The notes: generated from the sequence alone by a model not told the origin. Shown: positions 10,201-24,045, counted from the stretch's first letter. The stretch: 64,000 bases of DNA from Agelas oroides (GCA_949130485.1 OX422183.1:26303316-26367315); one strand, 5' to 3'. Translations and numbers: made by a program.

Positions 10201-13078
10201 TTCCGGATTTGCCAACTGGTGCTGGTGCACCCCCACTTTGACACACAACTGCCTATGTTGCTGTCCCACTATCCATTCCGTGTTCTGCTTCTGTGTCTTT
10301 CACTTTAGTCCATCTGTCCCTGTCCCTATGTCCCTGTTTCCTTCCATGTGTCCCTGTCGTGGAAATTTTCACCTAACGATCATCGATTTGCCAGCTGGTG
10401 TTGGTGCACCCCCACTTGACGCACAACTGCCTCTGTTGCTGTCCCACTATCCATTAAATGTTCTGCTTCTGTGTCTTTCACTTTGTCTGTCTGTCCCTGT
10501 CCCTATGTCCCTGTCAATGTCCCTGTCACTATCCCTGTTCCCCTGTCCCTGTTGCTGTCACTATCCCTGGTCCCTGTCCCTATTCCTCTGTCCCTTTCTC
10601 TGTTCTAATCCGTCTGTCCCTGTCCCTATGTCTGTCCTTCTCCCCTTGCCCCGGTACCTGTCCCTGTCCATCTTCCTCTGTCCCAGGTCTGTCTCTGATG
10701 TCATACCGGTACCAGTCCTCGCTTCTTTGTCATCTTCCCTCTCCCCTCCACTGTGTCCTCCTGCTCCTGTTTTTATCCCTCCAAGGCCATTTCTGGCCCT
10801 CTGTTCCCGTTCCCCCATTCCTGTCCCTCTGTCCCTGTCTCTCTGTCCCTGTCCCTCTGTCCCTGTCACTCTGTCCGTGTCTCAGTCGCTATTCCAGTCC
10901 CTCTTTCCTTATTCTTGTCCGTCTGTTGTGCTTCTGTTCCTGTCCAAGTCCCCCTTTCCATGTCCCTTTCTGTAGATGCCCGTTTCTGTCCTCCTTTCCC
11001 TGTTCCTGTCCCTGTCTGTCTGTCACAGTCCCTGTCCTTCGGTCCATGTCCATCTGCCCTTTCTCTGTTCCTGCACCTTTCGCTGTGATTCCTTCCTGTC
11101 CCTCTCTCATCCTGTCACTGTCCCTCTGTCCCTTTCCCTACCTCTGTCAATTGTCCCTCCGTCCCTGTGTCCTTGTTCGTCTGTCCTCGCCCGTATTTCT
11201 GTGTCGCTCTCCCTGTTCACCTGTCCCCCTGTCCCTGTCCTCTGTTCCGATCCCTGTCCCTCTGTCCTTGTCCCTCTGTCCTTGTCCCCTGTTACTCTCC
11301 CTGTCACTCTCCCTGTCCCTCTGTGCTGTCCGTCTGTCCTTCTCCCTCTGTCCTTGTCCCTCTGTCCTTGTTCCTCTGTCCTTGTCCCTCTGTCCTTGTC
11401 CCCTGTCACTCTCCCTGTTCCCCTGTCCCTGTCCCTGTGTTCCGGTCCCGTACCCTGTGTCCTTGTCCCTCTGTTCCGGTCCCGTTCCCTCTGTCGTTGT
11501 CCCCTGTCCCCCTGTCGCTGACCCTCTCTCCCTGTCCCTCTGTCCTTATTCATCTGTCACTCTGTCCCTGTTCCAGTCCTTGTCCGTCTGTATCTGTTCC
11601 TCTTTGTGTCCCTCTCCTTGTCCCTCTGTCCCTGTACCTATCTCCCTTTCTCTGTCCCTGTCCTCATCTCAATCTCCCTCTTCATTATCCATATCCCTTT
11701 GTCCCTGTACATCTGGCCCTGTCACTGTGTTCCTGTTCCTGTCTTTGTCCCGATCCATCTCCCTCTTCCATGTCCCCATCCCTCTGTCCTTGTCTCTCTG
11801 TCCTTGTCCCTCTGTCCCTGTCCCTCTGTCCCTGTCCCTCTATCCCTGTCCCTCTGTTCTTGTCCCTGTCCTTGTCCCTCTGTTTCTGTCTCATCTCTAC
11901 TTGTCCCTATACCTCTTTCCTTATTCCAGTGCCTGCGTCCTTGTGCATCTGTCCTTCCCCTATTTCTGTGTCCCTCTCCCTGTCCTCCTGTCCCACTGTC
12001 CCTGTCCCTCTGTCCCTGTCCCTGTCCCTCTGTCCTTGTCACTCTGTCCCTGTCCCTCTGTCCTTTTTCCCTGTCACTCTCCCTGTACCCCTGTCCCTGT
12101 CCCTGTTTGTGTCCTTCTCCGTGTCCCTCTGTCCCTGTACCTGTCTACTTGTCTCTCTTCCTGCCCTTGTCTCTATCTCCCTCTTCCTTGTCCATATCCC
12201 TTTGTCCCTGTACATCTTGCACTGTCACTCTGTCCTTGTACCTATCTCCCTGTCTCTGTCCCTGTCCTCATCTCTATCTCCATTTACCTTATCCGTATTC
12301 ATTTGTCCCTGTACATCTCGCCCTGTCACTCTGTGCCTGTTCCTGTCTTTGTCCCTATCCATCTCCCTCTTCCTTGTCTACATCCCTCTGTCCCTGTACC
12401 TCTCTACTTTTCCCTCTGTCCCTCTCCCTCTGTCCTTGTACCTCTGTCTCTGTCCCTCTGTCCTTGTCCCTCTGTCCCTGTCCCTCTGTCCCTGTCCCCT
12501 GCCTCTCTCCCTGTCCCCCTGTCCTTGTCCCTCGGTTGTGTCCCTCAGTCCCTGTCCCTCTGTCTCTGTCTCATCTCTCCTTGTCCCCATACCTCTTTCC
12601 TTATTCCAGTCCCTGTGTCCCTGTCCCTATGTCCTTGTGCATCTGTCCTTCACCTACTTCTGTGTCCCTCTCCCTGTCCTACTGTCGTGCTGTCCCTGTC
12701 CCTTTGTCCCTGTCCCTCGGTCCCTGTCCCTGTCCTCTGTCCTTGTCTCTCTGTCCCTGTCCCTCTGTGGCACTCACCCTGTCCCCCTGTCCCTGTCCAT
12801 ATTTGTGTCCCTCTCCACGTCCCTCTGTCCCTGTACCTGTCTCCTTGTCTCTGTCCCTGTCCTTGTCTCTATCTCCCTCTTCCTTGTCCATATCCCTTTG
12901 TCCCCATACATCTGGCACTGTCACTCTGTCCCTGATCCTGTTTGTGTCCATATCCATCTCCGTCTTCCTTGTCCCTTTCCCTCTGTCCTTGTCCATCTGG
13001 CCCTGTCTCTCTGTCCCTGTTCCTGTCCATCTCTCTCTGTCCCTCTCACTGTCACTCTATCCCTCTCTCTGTCCCAGT

Positions 13079-16000
13079 GTCCCTTTCAATTTTTACATCC
13101 CTCTGTCCCAGTTCTCCTGTCTATGTCCCAGTCCAAGTCCTTGTCCCTATGTATCTCTCTCTTCCCTGTCCTTCTATCCTGGTCCCTCTGTCCCCGTTCC
13201 CTTCTATCTGTCATAGTGCCTGTCCCTTTGCTGTCATTCATTTCCTATCCCTGTCCCAGTCCCTCTGTCCCCCAGTCTCTGTCTCCATGTGTGTCCTTGT
13301 CCCTGTCACTCTATCCCTGTTCCTGTTCCTATCCCTCTGCAGCTGTCCCTGTGCTTCAACTCCTGACCCTGTACCTGTCGTTATCACCATCGGTTCGTTC
13401 CTGTCTGTATCACCCTGTCCCCGTTCCTGTCCCTCTCCCGGTTGCCATCCGTCTGTCCCTCTGTTTCGCTTTCCCTCTGTTCCTGTCCCTATGTCTGACC
13501 TTATCCCTCTCCCCCGTTCTGACTATTCCTGTTGGTCCCTGTCCTTGTTCCACTCTTTGTCCCTGCCCTTGTTCCTGTTCCCATCCATGTCTGTGTCACT
13601 TTGTCTATGTCACTCTGTCCCTCTTCCTGTGCCTCTGTTTCTGTTGCTATATGTCCCTGTCCTGGTCCCTCTGTCTCTATCCATCTGTTCCCGTCACTCA
13701 GTCCCTGGTGCCTGTTCCTGTCTATCTGTCACAGTCCCTATCCATCTGTCATTGTCTGTCATTGTCTCTGTCCCTGTGTGTTTCGCTGTCCTTATTGGTA
13801 TCCCCAGCTCGCTGTCCCTCTGTCCCTGTTCATCTCCCTGTTCCTTGTTCATACCCCTTTCTCCCTATCCATCTCCCTCTTTCTTGTACCTATCCCTCTG
13901 TCCCAGTCCCTCTGTCCCTGTTCCTGTCGTTGTCCGTCTGTCCTTGTCCCTGTCCCTATTTGTGTCCCTCTCCCTGTTCCTCTGTCCCTGCTCCTATCTC
14001 CCTGTCTCTGTCCCTCTACTCATCTCTATCTCCCTTTTCCTTATCCATGTCCTTTTCTTCCTGTACATCTCGCCCTGTCACTCGGTCTCTGTTCCTGTCT
14101 TTGTCCCTATCCATCTCCCTCTTCCTTGTTCATATCCGTTTGTCCCTGTACATCTGGCCCTGTCACTCTGTTCCTGTTCCTGTCCATCTGTCTCTGTCCC
14201 TGTCACTGTCCCTCAATCCCTCTCTCTGTCCCTGTGTCCCTTTCAATTTGTCCGTCCCTCTGTCCCTGTTCTCCTGTCTATGTCCCAGTCCCAGTCCTTG
14301 TGCCTATGTATCTCCCTCTTTCCTGTCCTTCTATCCTTGTCCATCTGTCCCCATTCCTTTCTATCTGACATAGTCCCTGTCCCTTTGCTGTCATTCATTT
14401 CCTATCCCTCCTGTCATTGTCCCTGTCCCTGTCACTCTATCTCTCTTCCTGTTCCTGTCCCTCTGCAGCTGTCCCTGTCCTTCAACCCCTGTCCCTGTTC
14501 CTGTCGTTATCACTACCGCTCTGTCCCTGTCTGTGTCACCCTGTCCCCGTTCCTGTCCCTCTCCCGGTTCCCATCCGTCTGTCCCTCTGTTTCTCTTTCC
14601 CTCTGTTCCTGTCCCTATGTCTGGGCTTGTCCTTTTCCCCCGGTCTGACTATACCTGTCGCTCCCTGTCCTTGTTGCTCTCTTTGTCCCTGCCCTTGTTC
14701 CTGTTCCTGTCCCTGTCTGTGTCACTTTGTCTGTGTCACTCTGTCCGTATCCCTGTCCCTCTGTCCCTGTTTGTGTCACCCTGTTCATGTTCCTGTCCTA
14801 TGTGACTGTTCCTCTGTCCCTGTCCCTATGTCTGTCCTTGTTTCTCTGTCCCTGTCTGACTATTCCTGTCGCTGTCCCTGTTGTTTCTCTGTTCGTGTCT
14901 GACTATTCCTGTCACTGTCCCTCTGTCCCTGTCATGTCCTGTCCCTGTCCTGTCCCTGTCCTGTCCCTGTCCATCTGTCCCTCTGTCCCTCTCTCCCTGT
15001 CCTGTCCATGTTCCTGTCCGTGTTCCAGTGCCTTTCCTCCTGTTCCTATGTCCCATTGCCTGTTTGTGTGTCCATGTCCCAGTCCATTTCCCTCCACCCC
15101 TGTCCTTCTCTCCTGGTCCCTCTGTCCCTGTCTATCTGCCCTGTCACTCTGTCCCTCTTCCTGTCTTTGTCCTATCCATCTGTTCATATCCCATTGTCCT
15201 TGTACATCTGGCCCTGTCACTCTGTCCCTGTTCCTGTCTTTGTCCTTATCCATCTCCCTCCTCCATGTCGCCATCCCTCTGTCCCTGTCCCTCTGTCCTT
15301 GGCCCTCTGTCACTCTGTTGCTGTTCCCTGTCACTCTGTCCCTGTTCCTGTCCTTGTCCGTCTGTCCTTGTCCCTGTCCCTATTTGTGTCCCTCTCCCTG
15401 TCCCTCTGTCCATGTACCTGACTTCCTCTCTGTGTCCCTGTCATCGTCTCTATCTCCCTCTTCCTTGTTCATATCCCTATGTCCTTGTACATCTCGCCCT
15501 GTCACTCTGTCCTTGTTTCTTCGTCCCTATTCATCTCCCTCTTCCTTGTCCATATCCCTATGTCCCTGTACATCTCGCCCTGTCACTCTGTCCCTGTTTC
15601 TTTGTCCCTATTCATCTCCCTCTACCATTTCCATATCCCTTTGTTCATGTACATCTCGCCCAGTCACTCTCTCCCTGTTCCTGTCTTTGTCCCTATCCAT
15701 CTCCCTCTTCCTTGTCCCTATCCCTCTCCCTGTCCCTCTGTCCATGTACCTGTCTTCCTGTCTGTATCCCTGTCATCGTCTCTATCTCTCTCTTCCTTGT
15801 CCATATCCCTATGTCCCTGTACTTCTCGCCCTGTCACTCTGTCCTTGTTTCTTCGTTCCTATTCATCTCCCTCTTCATTGTCCATATCCCTATGTCCCTG
15901 TACATCTCGCCCTGTCACTCTGTCCCTGTTTCTTCGTCCCTATTCATCTCCCTCTTCCTTGTCCATATCCCTATGTCCCTGTACATCTCGCCCTGTCACT

Positions 16001-16319
16001 CTGTCCCTGTTTCTTTGTCCCTATTAATCTCCCTCTACCATTTCCATATCCCTTTGTTCCTGTACATCTCGCCCAGTCACTCTCTCCCTGTTCCTGTCTT
16101 TGTCCCTATCCATCTCCCTCTTCCTTGTCCCTATCCCTCTGTCCGTCTACATCTGACCCTGTCACTCTGCTCCTGTTCCTGCCTTTGTTCCCTTCCATCT
16201 CCCTCTTCCTTGTTCATATCCGTTTGTCCCTGTACATCTGGCCCTGTCACTCTGTTCCTGTTCCTGTCCATCTGTCTCTGTCTTTGTCACTGTCCCTCTA
16301 TCTCTCTCTCTGTCCCTGT
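13079..16319 (+). repeat. 3241-bp segmental tandem repeat, copy 1
   Basis: Followed directly by copy 2 at an offset of 3241 bp. By eye I found one difference inside the pair: CCCAG at about 13904 against CCCTG at about 17145. The start is placed where the flanking CCCAGTGTCCC/CCCTGTGTCCC difference ends, so the boundary is uncertain by a few bases. It contains one set of the 80-bp higher-order units and one copy of the CCCATTGCC marker block. Confidence 0.9.
15480..16170 (+). repeat. About 80-bp higher-order repeat within array B
   Basis: The phrase TGTACATCTCGCCC recurs at close to 80-bp intervals (near 15488, 15568, 15649, then 15820-16060). Each unit reads through TATCCCTATGTCCCTGTACA. 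The set is duplicated at 18721-19411 with the 3241-bp repeat, and a related set lies at 30420-30610 in array C. Confidence 0.75.
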
Positions 16320-19300
16320 GTCCCTTTCAATTTTTACATCCCTCTGTCCCAGTTCTCCTGTCTATGTCCCAGTCCAAGTCCTTGTCCCTATGTATCTCTC
16401 TCTTCCCTGTCCTTCTATCCTGGTCCCTCTGTCCCCGTTCCCTTCTATCTGTCATAGTGCCTGTCCCTTTGCTGTCATTCATTTCCTATCCCTGTCCCAG
16501 TCCCTCTGTCCCCCAGTCTCTGTCTCCATGTGTGTCCTTGTCCCTGTCACTCTATCCCTGTTCCTGTTCCTATCCCTCTGCAGCTGTCCCTGTGCTTCAA
16601 CTCCTGACCCTGTACCTGTCGTTATCACCATCGGTTCGTTCCTGTCTGTATCACCCTGTCCCCGTTCCTGTCCCTCTCCCGGTTGCCATCCGTCTGTCCC
16701 TCTGTTTCGCTTTCCCTCTGTTCCTGTCCCTATGTCTGACCTTATCCCTCTCCCCCGTTCTGACTATTCCTGTTGGTCCCTGTCCTTGTTCCACTCTTTG
16801 TCCCTGCCCTTGTTCCTGTTCCCATCCATGTCTGTGTCACTTTGTCTATGTCACTCTGTCCCTCTTCCTGTGCCTCTGTTTCTGTTGCTATATGTCCCTG
16901 TCCTGGTCCCTCTGTCTCTATCCATCTGTTCCCGTCACTCAGTCCCTGGTGCCTGTTCCTGTCTATCTGTCACAGTCCCTATCCATCTGTCATTGTCTGT
17001 CATTGTCTCTGTCCCTGTGTGTTTCGCTGTCCTTATTGGTATCCCCAGCTCGCTGTCCCTCTGTCCCTGTTCATCTCCCTGTTCCTTGTTCATACCCCTT
17101 TCTCCCTATCCATCTCCCTCTTTCTTGTACCTATCCCTCTGTCCCTGTCCCTCTGTCCCTGTTCCTGTCGTTGTCCGTCTGTCCTTGTCCCTGTCCCTAT
17201 TTGTGTCCCTCTCCCTGTTCCTCTGTCCCTGCTCCTATCTCCCTGTCTCTGTCCCTCTACTCATCTCTATCTCCCTTTTCCTTATCCATGTCCTTTTCTT
17301 CCTGTACATCTCGCCCTGTCACTCGGTCTCTGTTCCTGTCTTTGTCCCTATCCATCTCCCTCTTCCTTGTTCATATCCGTTTGTCCCTGTACATCTGGCC
17401 CTGTCACTCTGTTCCTGTTCCTGTCCATCTGTCTCTGTCCCTGTCACTGTCCCTCAATCCCTCTCTCTGTCCCTGTGTCCCTTTCAATTTGTCCGTCCCT
17501 CTGTCCCTGTTCTCCTGTCTATGTCCCAGTCCCAGTCCTTGTGCCTATGTATCTCCCTCTTTCCTGTCCTTCTATCCTTGTCCATCTGTCCCCATTCCTT
17601 TCTATCTGACATAGTCCCTGTCCCTTTGCTGTCATTCATTTCCTATCCCTCCTGTCATTGTCCCTGTCCCTGTCACTCTATCTCTCTTCCTGTTCCTGTC
17701 CCTCTGCAGCTGTCCCTGTCCTTCAACCCCTGTCCCTGTTCCTGTCGTTATCACTACCGCTCTGTCCCTGTCTGTGTCACCCTGTCCCCGTTCCTGTCCC
17801 TCTCCCGGTTCCCATCCGTCTGTCCCTCTGTTTCTCTTTCCCTCTGTTCCTGTCCCTATGTCTGGGCTTGTCCTTTTCCCCCGGTCTGACTATACCTGTC
17901 GCTCCCTGTCCTTGTTGCTCTCTTTGTCCCTGCCCTTGTTCCTGTTCCTGTCCCTGTCTGTGTCACTTTGTCTGTGTCACTCTGTCCGTATCCCTGTCCC
18001 TCTGTCCCTGTTTGTGTCACCCTGTTCATGTTCCTGTCCTATGTGACTGTTCCTCTGTCCCTGTCCCTATGTCTGTCCTTGTTTCTCTGTCCCTGTCTGA
18101 CTATTCCTGTCGCTGTCCCTGTTGTTTCTCTGTTCGTGTCTGACTATTCCTGTCACTGTCCCTCTGTCCCTGTCATGTCCTGTCCCTGTCCTGTCCCTGT
18201 CCTGTCCCTGTCCATCTGTCCCTCTGTCCCTCTCTCCCTGTCCTGTCCATGTTCCTGTCCGTGTTCCAGTGCCTTTCCTCCTGTTCCTATGTCCCATTGC
18301 CTGTTTGTGTGTCCATGTCCCAGTCCATTTCCCTCCACCCCTGTCCTTCTCTCCTGGTCCCTCTGTCCCTGTCTATCTGCCCTGTCACTCTGTCCCTCTT
18401 CCTGTCTTTGTCCTATCCATCTGTTCATATCCCATTGTCCTTGTACATCTGGCCCTGTCACTCTGTCCCTGTTCCTGTCTTTGTCCTTATCCATCTCCCT
18501 CCTCCATGTCGCCATCCCTCTGTCCCTGTCCCTCTGTCCTTGGCCCTCTGTCACTCTGTTGCTGTTCCCTGTCACTCTGTCCCTGTTCCTGTCCTTGTCC
18601 GTCTGTCCTTGTCCCTGTCCCTATTTGTGTCCCTCTCCCTGTCCCTCTGTCCATGTACCTGACTTCCTCTCTGTGTCCCTGTCATCGTCTCTATCTCCCT
18701 CTTCCTTGTTCATATCCCTATGTCCTTGTACATCTCGCCCTGTCACTCTGTCCTTGTTTCTTCGTCCCTATTCATCTCCCTCTTCCTTGTCCATATCCCT
18801 ATGTCCCTGTACATCTCGCCCTGTCACTCTGTCCCTGTTTCTTTGTCCCTATTCATCTCCCTCTACCATTTCCATATCCCTTTGTTCATGTACATCTCGC
18901 CCAGTCACTCTCTCCCTGTTCCTGTCTTTGTCCCTATCCATCTCCCTCTTCCTTGTCCCTATCCCTCTCCCTGTCCCTCTGTCCATGTACCTGTCTTCCT
19001 GTCTGTATCCCTGTCATCGTCTCTATCTCTCTCTTCCTTGTCCATATCCCTATGTCCCTGTACTTCTCGCCCTGTCACTCTGTCCTTGTTTCTTCGTTCC
19101 TATTCATCTCCCTCTTCATTGTCCATATCCCTATGTCCCTGTACATCTCGCCCTGTCACTCTGTCCCTGTTTCTTCGTCCCTATTCATCTCCCTCTTCCT
19201 TGTCCATATCCCTATGTCCCTGTACATCTCGCCCTGTCACTCTGTCCCTGTTTCTTTGTCCCTATTAATCTCCCTCTACCATTTCCATATCCCTTTGTTC

Positions 19301-19560
19301 CTGTACATCTCGCCCAGTCACTCTCTCCCTGTTCCTGTCTTTGTCCCTATCCATCTCCCTCTTCCTTGTCCCTATCCCTCTGTCCGTCTACATCTGACCC
19401 TGTCACTCTGCTCCTGTTCCTGCCTTTGTTCCCTTCCATCTCCCTCTTCCTTGTTCATATCCGTTTGTCCCTGTACATCTGGCCCTGTCACTCTGTTCCT
19501 GTTCCTGTCCATCTGTCTCTGTCTTTGTCACTGTCCCTCTATCTCTCTCTCTGTCCCTGT
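16320..19560 (+). repeat. 3241-bp segmental tandem repeat, copy 2
   Basis: Near-identical to 13079-16319. Identity stops at about 19577, where TTTTTACATCC is replaced by TTTTTCCGTCC. The near absence of differences in otherwise degenerate satellite DNA points to a very recent event, or to an assembly duplication. Confidence 0.9.
18721..19411 (+). repeat. About 80-bp higher-order repeat, second set
   Basis: The copy of 15480-16170 carried by the second 3241-bp repeat. Same unit phrases and the same spacing. Confidence 0.75.
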
Positions 19561-22508
19561 GTCCCTTTCAATTTTTCCGTCCCTCTGTCCCTGTTCTCCT
19601 GTCTATGTCCCAGTCCCAGTCCTTGTGCCCATGTATCTCCCTCTTCCCTGTCCTTCTATCCTTGTCCGTCTGTCCCCGTTCCTTTCTATCTGTCATAGTC
19701 CCTGTCCCTTTGCTGTCATTTATTTCCTATCCCTCCTGTCATTGTCCCTGTCCCTGTCACTCTATCCCTCTTCCTGTTCCTGTCCCTCTGCAGCTGTCCC
19801 TGTCCTTCAACCCCTGTCCCTGTTCCTGTCGTTGTCACTACCGCTCTGTCCCTGTCTGTGTCACCCTGTCCCCGTTCCTGTCCCTCTCCCGGTTCCCATC
19901 CGTCTGTCCCTCTGTTTCTCTTTCCCTCTGTTCCTGTCCCTATGACTGGCCTTGTCCCTTTCCCCCGGTCTGACTATACCTGTCGCTCCCTGTCCTTGTT
20001 GCTCTCTTTGTCCCTGCCCTTGTTCCTGTTCCTGTCCTTGTCTGTGTCACTTTGTCTGTGTCACTCTGTCCGTATCCCTGTCCCTCTGTCCGTGTTTGTG
20101 TCACCCTGTTCATGTTCCTGTCCTATGTCACTGTTCCTCTGTCCCTGTCCCTATGTCTGTCCTTGTTTCTCTGTCCCTGTCTGACTATTCCTGTCGCTGT
20201 CCCTCTGTTGTTGTTTCTCTGTCCCTGTCTGACTATTCCTGTCACTGTCCCTCTGTCCCTGTCATGTCCTGTCCCTGTCATGTCCTGTCCTTGTCCAGTC
20301 CCTGTCCAGTCCCTGTCCATCTGTCCCTCTGTCCCTGTCCTGTCCATGTTCCTGTCCGTGTTCTGTCCCTTTCTTCCGGTTCCTATGTCCCATTGCCTGT
20401 TTGTGTGTCCATGTCCCAGTCCATTTCCCTCCACTCCTGTCCTTCTCCCCTGGTCCCTCTGACCCTGTCTATCTGTTCCTGTCACTCAGTCCGTGTTCCC
20501 TGTTCCTGGGAGCTGTCTATCTGTCACAGTCCCTATCCCTCTGTCCCTGTCGATCTGGCTTTGTCTTTGTCCCTGTCCCTATTGCTGTGATTTTCTCCCT
20601 GTCCCTATCGCTGTCCCAAACTACCTTTTTCTCTCTCCCTCTGTCCCTATCCCTCTGTCCCTGTCCTTTTTCCTGTCCCTATCCTTGTCCGTCTGTCCTG
20701 TCTGTGTCACCCTGTCCCTGTTCCTGTCGAAGTCCCCCTTTCCATGTCCATTTCCGTAGATCCCCGTTTCTGTCCTCCTTTCCCTGTTCCTGTCCCTGTC
20801 TGTCTGTCACAGTCCCTGTCCTTCGGTCCGTGTCCATCTGTCATGTCTCTGTTCCTGTCCCTTTCGCTGTCATTCTTTCCCGTCCCTCTCTCACTCTGTC
20901 ACTGTCCTTCTGTCCCTTTCCCTACGTCTGCCAATTGTCCCTCCGTCCCTGTTTACTCTATCCCTGTCCCTGTGTCCTTGTCCATCTGTCCTCGCCCGTA
21001 TTTCTGTGTCCCTCTCCCTGTCCCCCTGTCATTGTCCCTCTGTTCCTGTCCCTGTCCGTCTGTCCTTGTCCCCAGTCACTCTCCCTGTCCCCCTGTCCTT
21101 GTCCCTCTGTCGTGTCCCTCAGTCCCTGTCCCTCTGTCTCTGTCTCATCTCTCCTGGTCCCTATACCTCTTTCCTTATTCCAGTCCCTGTGTCCCTGTCC
21201 GTATGTCCTTGTGCATCTGTCTTTCACCTACTTCTGCGTCCCTCTCCCTGTCCTCTTGTCACACTGTTCCTGTCCCTTTGTCACTGTCCTCTGTCCTTTT
21301 CTCTCTGTCCCTATCCCTCTGTCCTTGTCCCCTGTCACTCACCCTGTCCCCCTGTCTCTATTTGTGTCCCTCTCCATGTCCCTCTCTCCCTGTACCTGTC
21401 TCCTTGTCTCTGTCCCTGTCCTTGTCTCTATCTCACTCTTCCTTGTCCATATCCATTTGTCCCCATACATCTGGCACTGTCATCCTGTCCTTGATCCTTT
21501 CTGTGTCCATATCCATCTGCGTCTTCCTTGTCCCTATCCCTCTGTCCCTGTACATCTGGCCCTGTCACTCTGTTCCTGTTCCTGTCCATCTGTCTCTTTC
21601 CCTGTCACTTTCCCTCTATCCCTCTCTCTGTCCCTTTGTCCCTTTCAATTTTTCCGTCCCTCTGTCCCTGTTCTCCTGTCTATGTCCCAGTCCCAGTCCT
21701 TGTGCCTACGTATCTCCCTCTTCCCTGTCCTTCTATCCTGGTCCCTCTGTCCCCATTCTTTTCTATCTGTAATAGTCCCTGTCCCTTTGCTGTCATTAAT
21801 TTCCTATCCCTGTCCCAGTCCCTCTGTCCCTCAGTCTCTGTCCCTATGTGTGTCCTTCTCCCTGTCACTCTATCCATTCCCCTGTTCCTATTCCCGTCCC
21901 TTTGCAGCTGTCCCTCTCCTTCAGCCCCAGTCCCTGTTTCTGGCGTTATCACTATCGCTCTGTCCCTGTCTGTGTCACCCTGTCCCCATTCCTGTCCCTT
22001 TGTCCCTTCTCCTCTGTCCCTTTCTCTGTTCCCATCCGTCTGTCCCTGTCCCTCTGTTTCTCTTTCCCTCTGTTGCTGTCACTGTGTCTGGCCCTGTCCC
22101 TCTATCCCTGTTTGACTATTCCTGTCGGTCCCTGTCCTTGTTCCTCTATTTGTCCCTGCCCTTGTTCCTGTTCCTGTCCCTGTCTGTGTCACTTTGTCTC
22201 TGTCATTCTGTCCCTGTTCCTGTCCCTTTGTTCCTGTTCCTCTGTCCCAGTCCTTGTTTTGTCTGTCCCTGTCCCGGTCCATTTCCCTCTCTCCCTGTTT
22301 CCGTCACTGTCCTTCTGTCCTGGTCCCTCTGTCTCTATCCATCTGTTCCTGTCACTCAGTCCCTGTTGCATATTCCTGTCTATCTGTCACGGTCCCTGTC
22401 CATCTGTCATTGTCTCTGTCCCTGTGCATTTCGCTGTCCTTATTGCTGTCCCCAACTCGCTGTCCCTCTGTCCCTGTCCCTATGAGTTCCTTAAGCTTGT
22501 CCCTCTGT

Positions 22509-22627
22509 CCCTATTAACTCTACCCCTTGTTCATAGTGCCATGGGTGCATGTGTTATATTTGCCATGTCCAAAGTTGTTTGGTGTATAATTTATATGTAT
22601 ATAGGCTGCCTTAACTGTTCTGAGGGT
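22509..22627 (+). repeat. AT-rich island, copy 2
   Basis: Homologous to 6491-6609, including the TATA-like run and the downstream GCCTTAACTGTTCTGAGGG word. It sits about 1.5 kb before the end of array B, the same relative position as in array A. Confidence 0.85.
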
Positions 22628-24045
22628 TATTGTCCCTATCCCTGTCCCTCTGTCCCTGTTTGTGTCACCCTGTTCATGTTGCTGTCGTTTGTCAATGTTC
22701 CTCTGTCCCTGTCCCTATGTCTGTCCTTGTATCTCTGTCCCTGTCTGACTATTCCTGTCACTGTCCCTCTGTCCTTGTTTCTCTGTGCCTGTGTGACTAT
22801 CCCTGTCACAGTCCCTCTGTCCCTGTCATATCCTGTCCCTGTCCCTCTCCTTTCCCTGTCCTGTCCCTGTCCTGTCCCTGTCCATCTGTCCCTCTGTCCC
22901 TGTCCTGTCCACGTTCCTGTCCCTCCTCCTGTCCCTTTCTTCCTGTTCCTGTGTCCCATTGCCTGTTTGTGTGTCCATGTCCCAGTCCATTTCCCTCCAC
23001 CCTCGTCCTTCTCCCCTGGTCCCTCTGTCCCTGTCTATCTGTTCCTGTCACTCAGTCCCTGTTCCCTGTTCCTGGGTACTGTCTATCTGTCCCAGTCCCT
23101 GTCCCTCTGTCCCTGTCGATCTGGCCTTGTCATGTCCCTGTCCCTATCGCTGTCCCAAACTACCTTTTCCTCTCTCCCTCTGTCCTTATCCCTCTGTACC
23201 TGTCCCTTTTCCTGTCCCTATTCTTGTCCCTCTGTCCTGTCTTTGTCACCCTGTCCCTGTTGCTGTCGCTTTGTCTCTGTTTCTCCATCCCTTTCCCTGT
23301 TTCTATCTTTCTGTCTCAGTCCCTGTTTCTATGTCCCTCCGTTCCTGTCCCTGTCCATTTCCCTGTCCATCTCCCTCTCTCCTTGTCCCGGATGTTGTCT
23401 CTCTATTCCTCCCTCTGTCCCTCTGTCCCTATCCATGTTCTCATATCTCTGCCCCTGTCCTTGTCCTTCTGCCTATTTGTCTCCCTCTTCCCTATCCTTC
23501 TTTCCAAGTCCCTCTGTTCCTGTTCATCTGTTCCGGCCCCTCTGTCCCTGTCCATCTGTTCCTGTCACTCTGTCCCTGTTCCTATCTATCTGTTCCAGTC
23601 GCCCTATCCTTGTACCCCTGTCACTCTGTTCCTGTCCCTGTGCCTTTGTTCCTGTCCCTTTCCGTCTGTCCATGTGCTGGCCTCTGTCCATGTCCCTCTG
23701 TTCCTGTGACCCTCGACGTCCTTGTCCTTGTCACTATCCCTCTCTCTCTGTCCCTGTACCTGTGCCTTTGTCCCAAACTCTTTGTCCTTGTCCCTCTGTT
23801 CCTAACTCTTTCTCCTCTGTCCCTGTCTGTCTGTCCATCTTCCAGTTCCTCTACCTGTCCATATCCCTCTCCCCCTGTCCCTCTGTCTGTATCTCGGTCC
23901 TTGTCTTACTCTCCCTGTCCCCGTCCCTGTCCCTCATTCCCTATTCATGTCCGTCTCTCCCTGTCCTTACGTCCCTTTCCCTGTCTCTCTCTCCCTGCCT
24001 TTTTCGCTCTATCCCCCTCTCCCTGTCCCTGTGTTTGTCCTTCTG

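Larger units (their letters stand above)
10201..24045 (+). repeat. Hexamer array B (TCCCTG)n
   Basis: About 13.8 kb of the same hexamer satellite as array A, roughly twice as long. Most of the extra length is explained by internal duplication, including the 3241-bp tandem pair. Larger recurring blocks are embedded, such as the CCCATTGCCTGTTTGTGTGT marker and the block ending TTTGCTGTCATTCATTTCC. Long open frames such as 11167-14373 are stop-free low-complexity translations, not genes. Confidence 0.95.
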
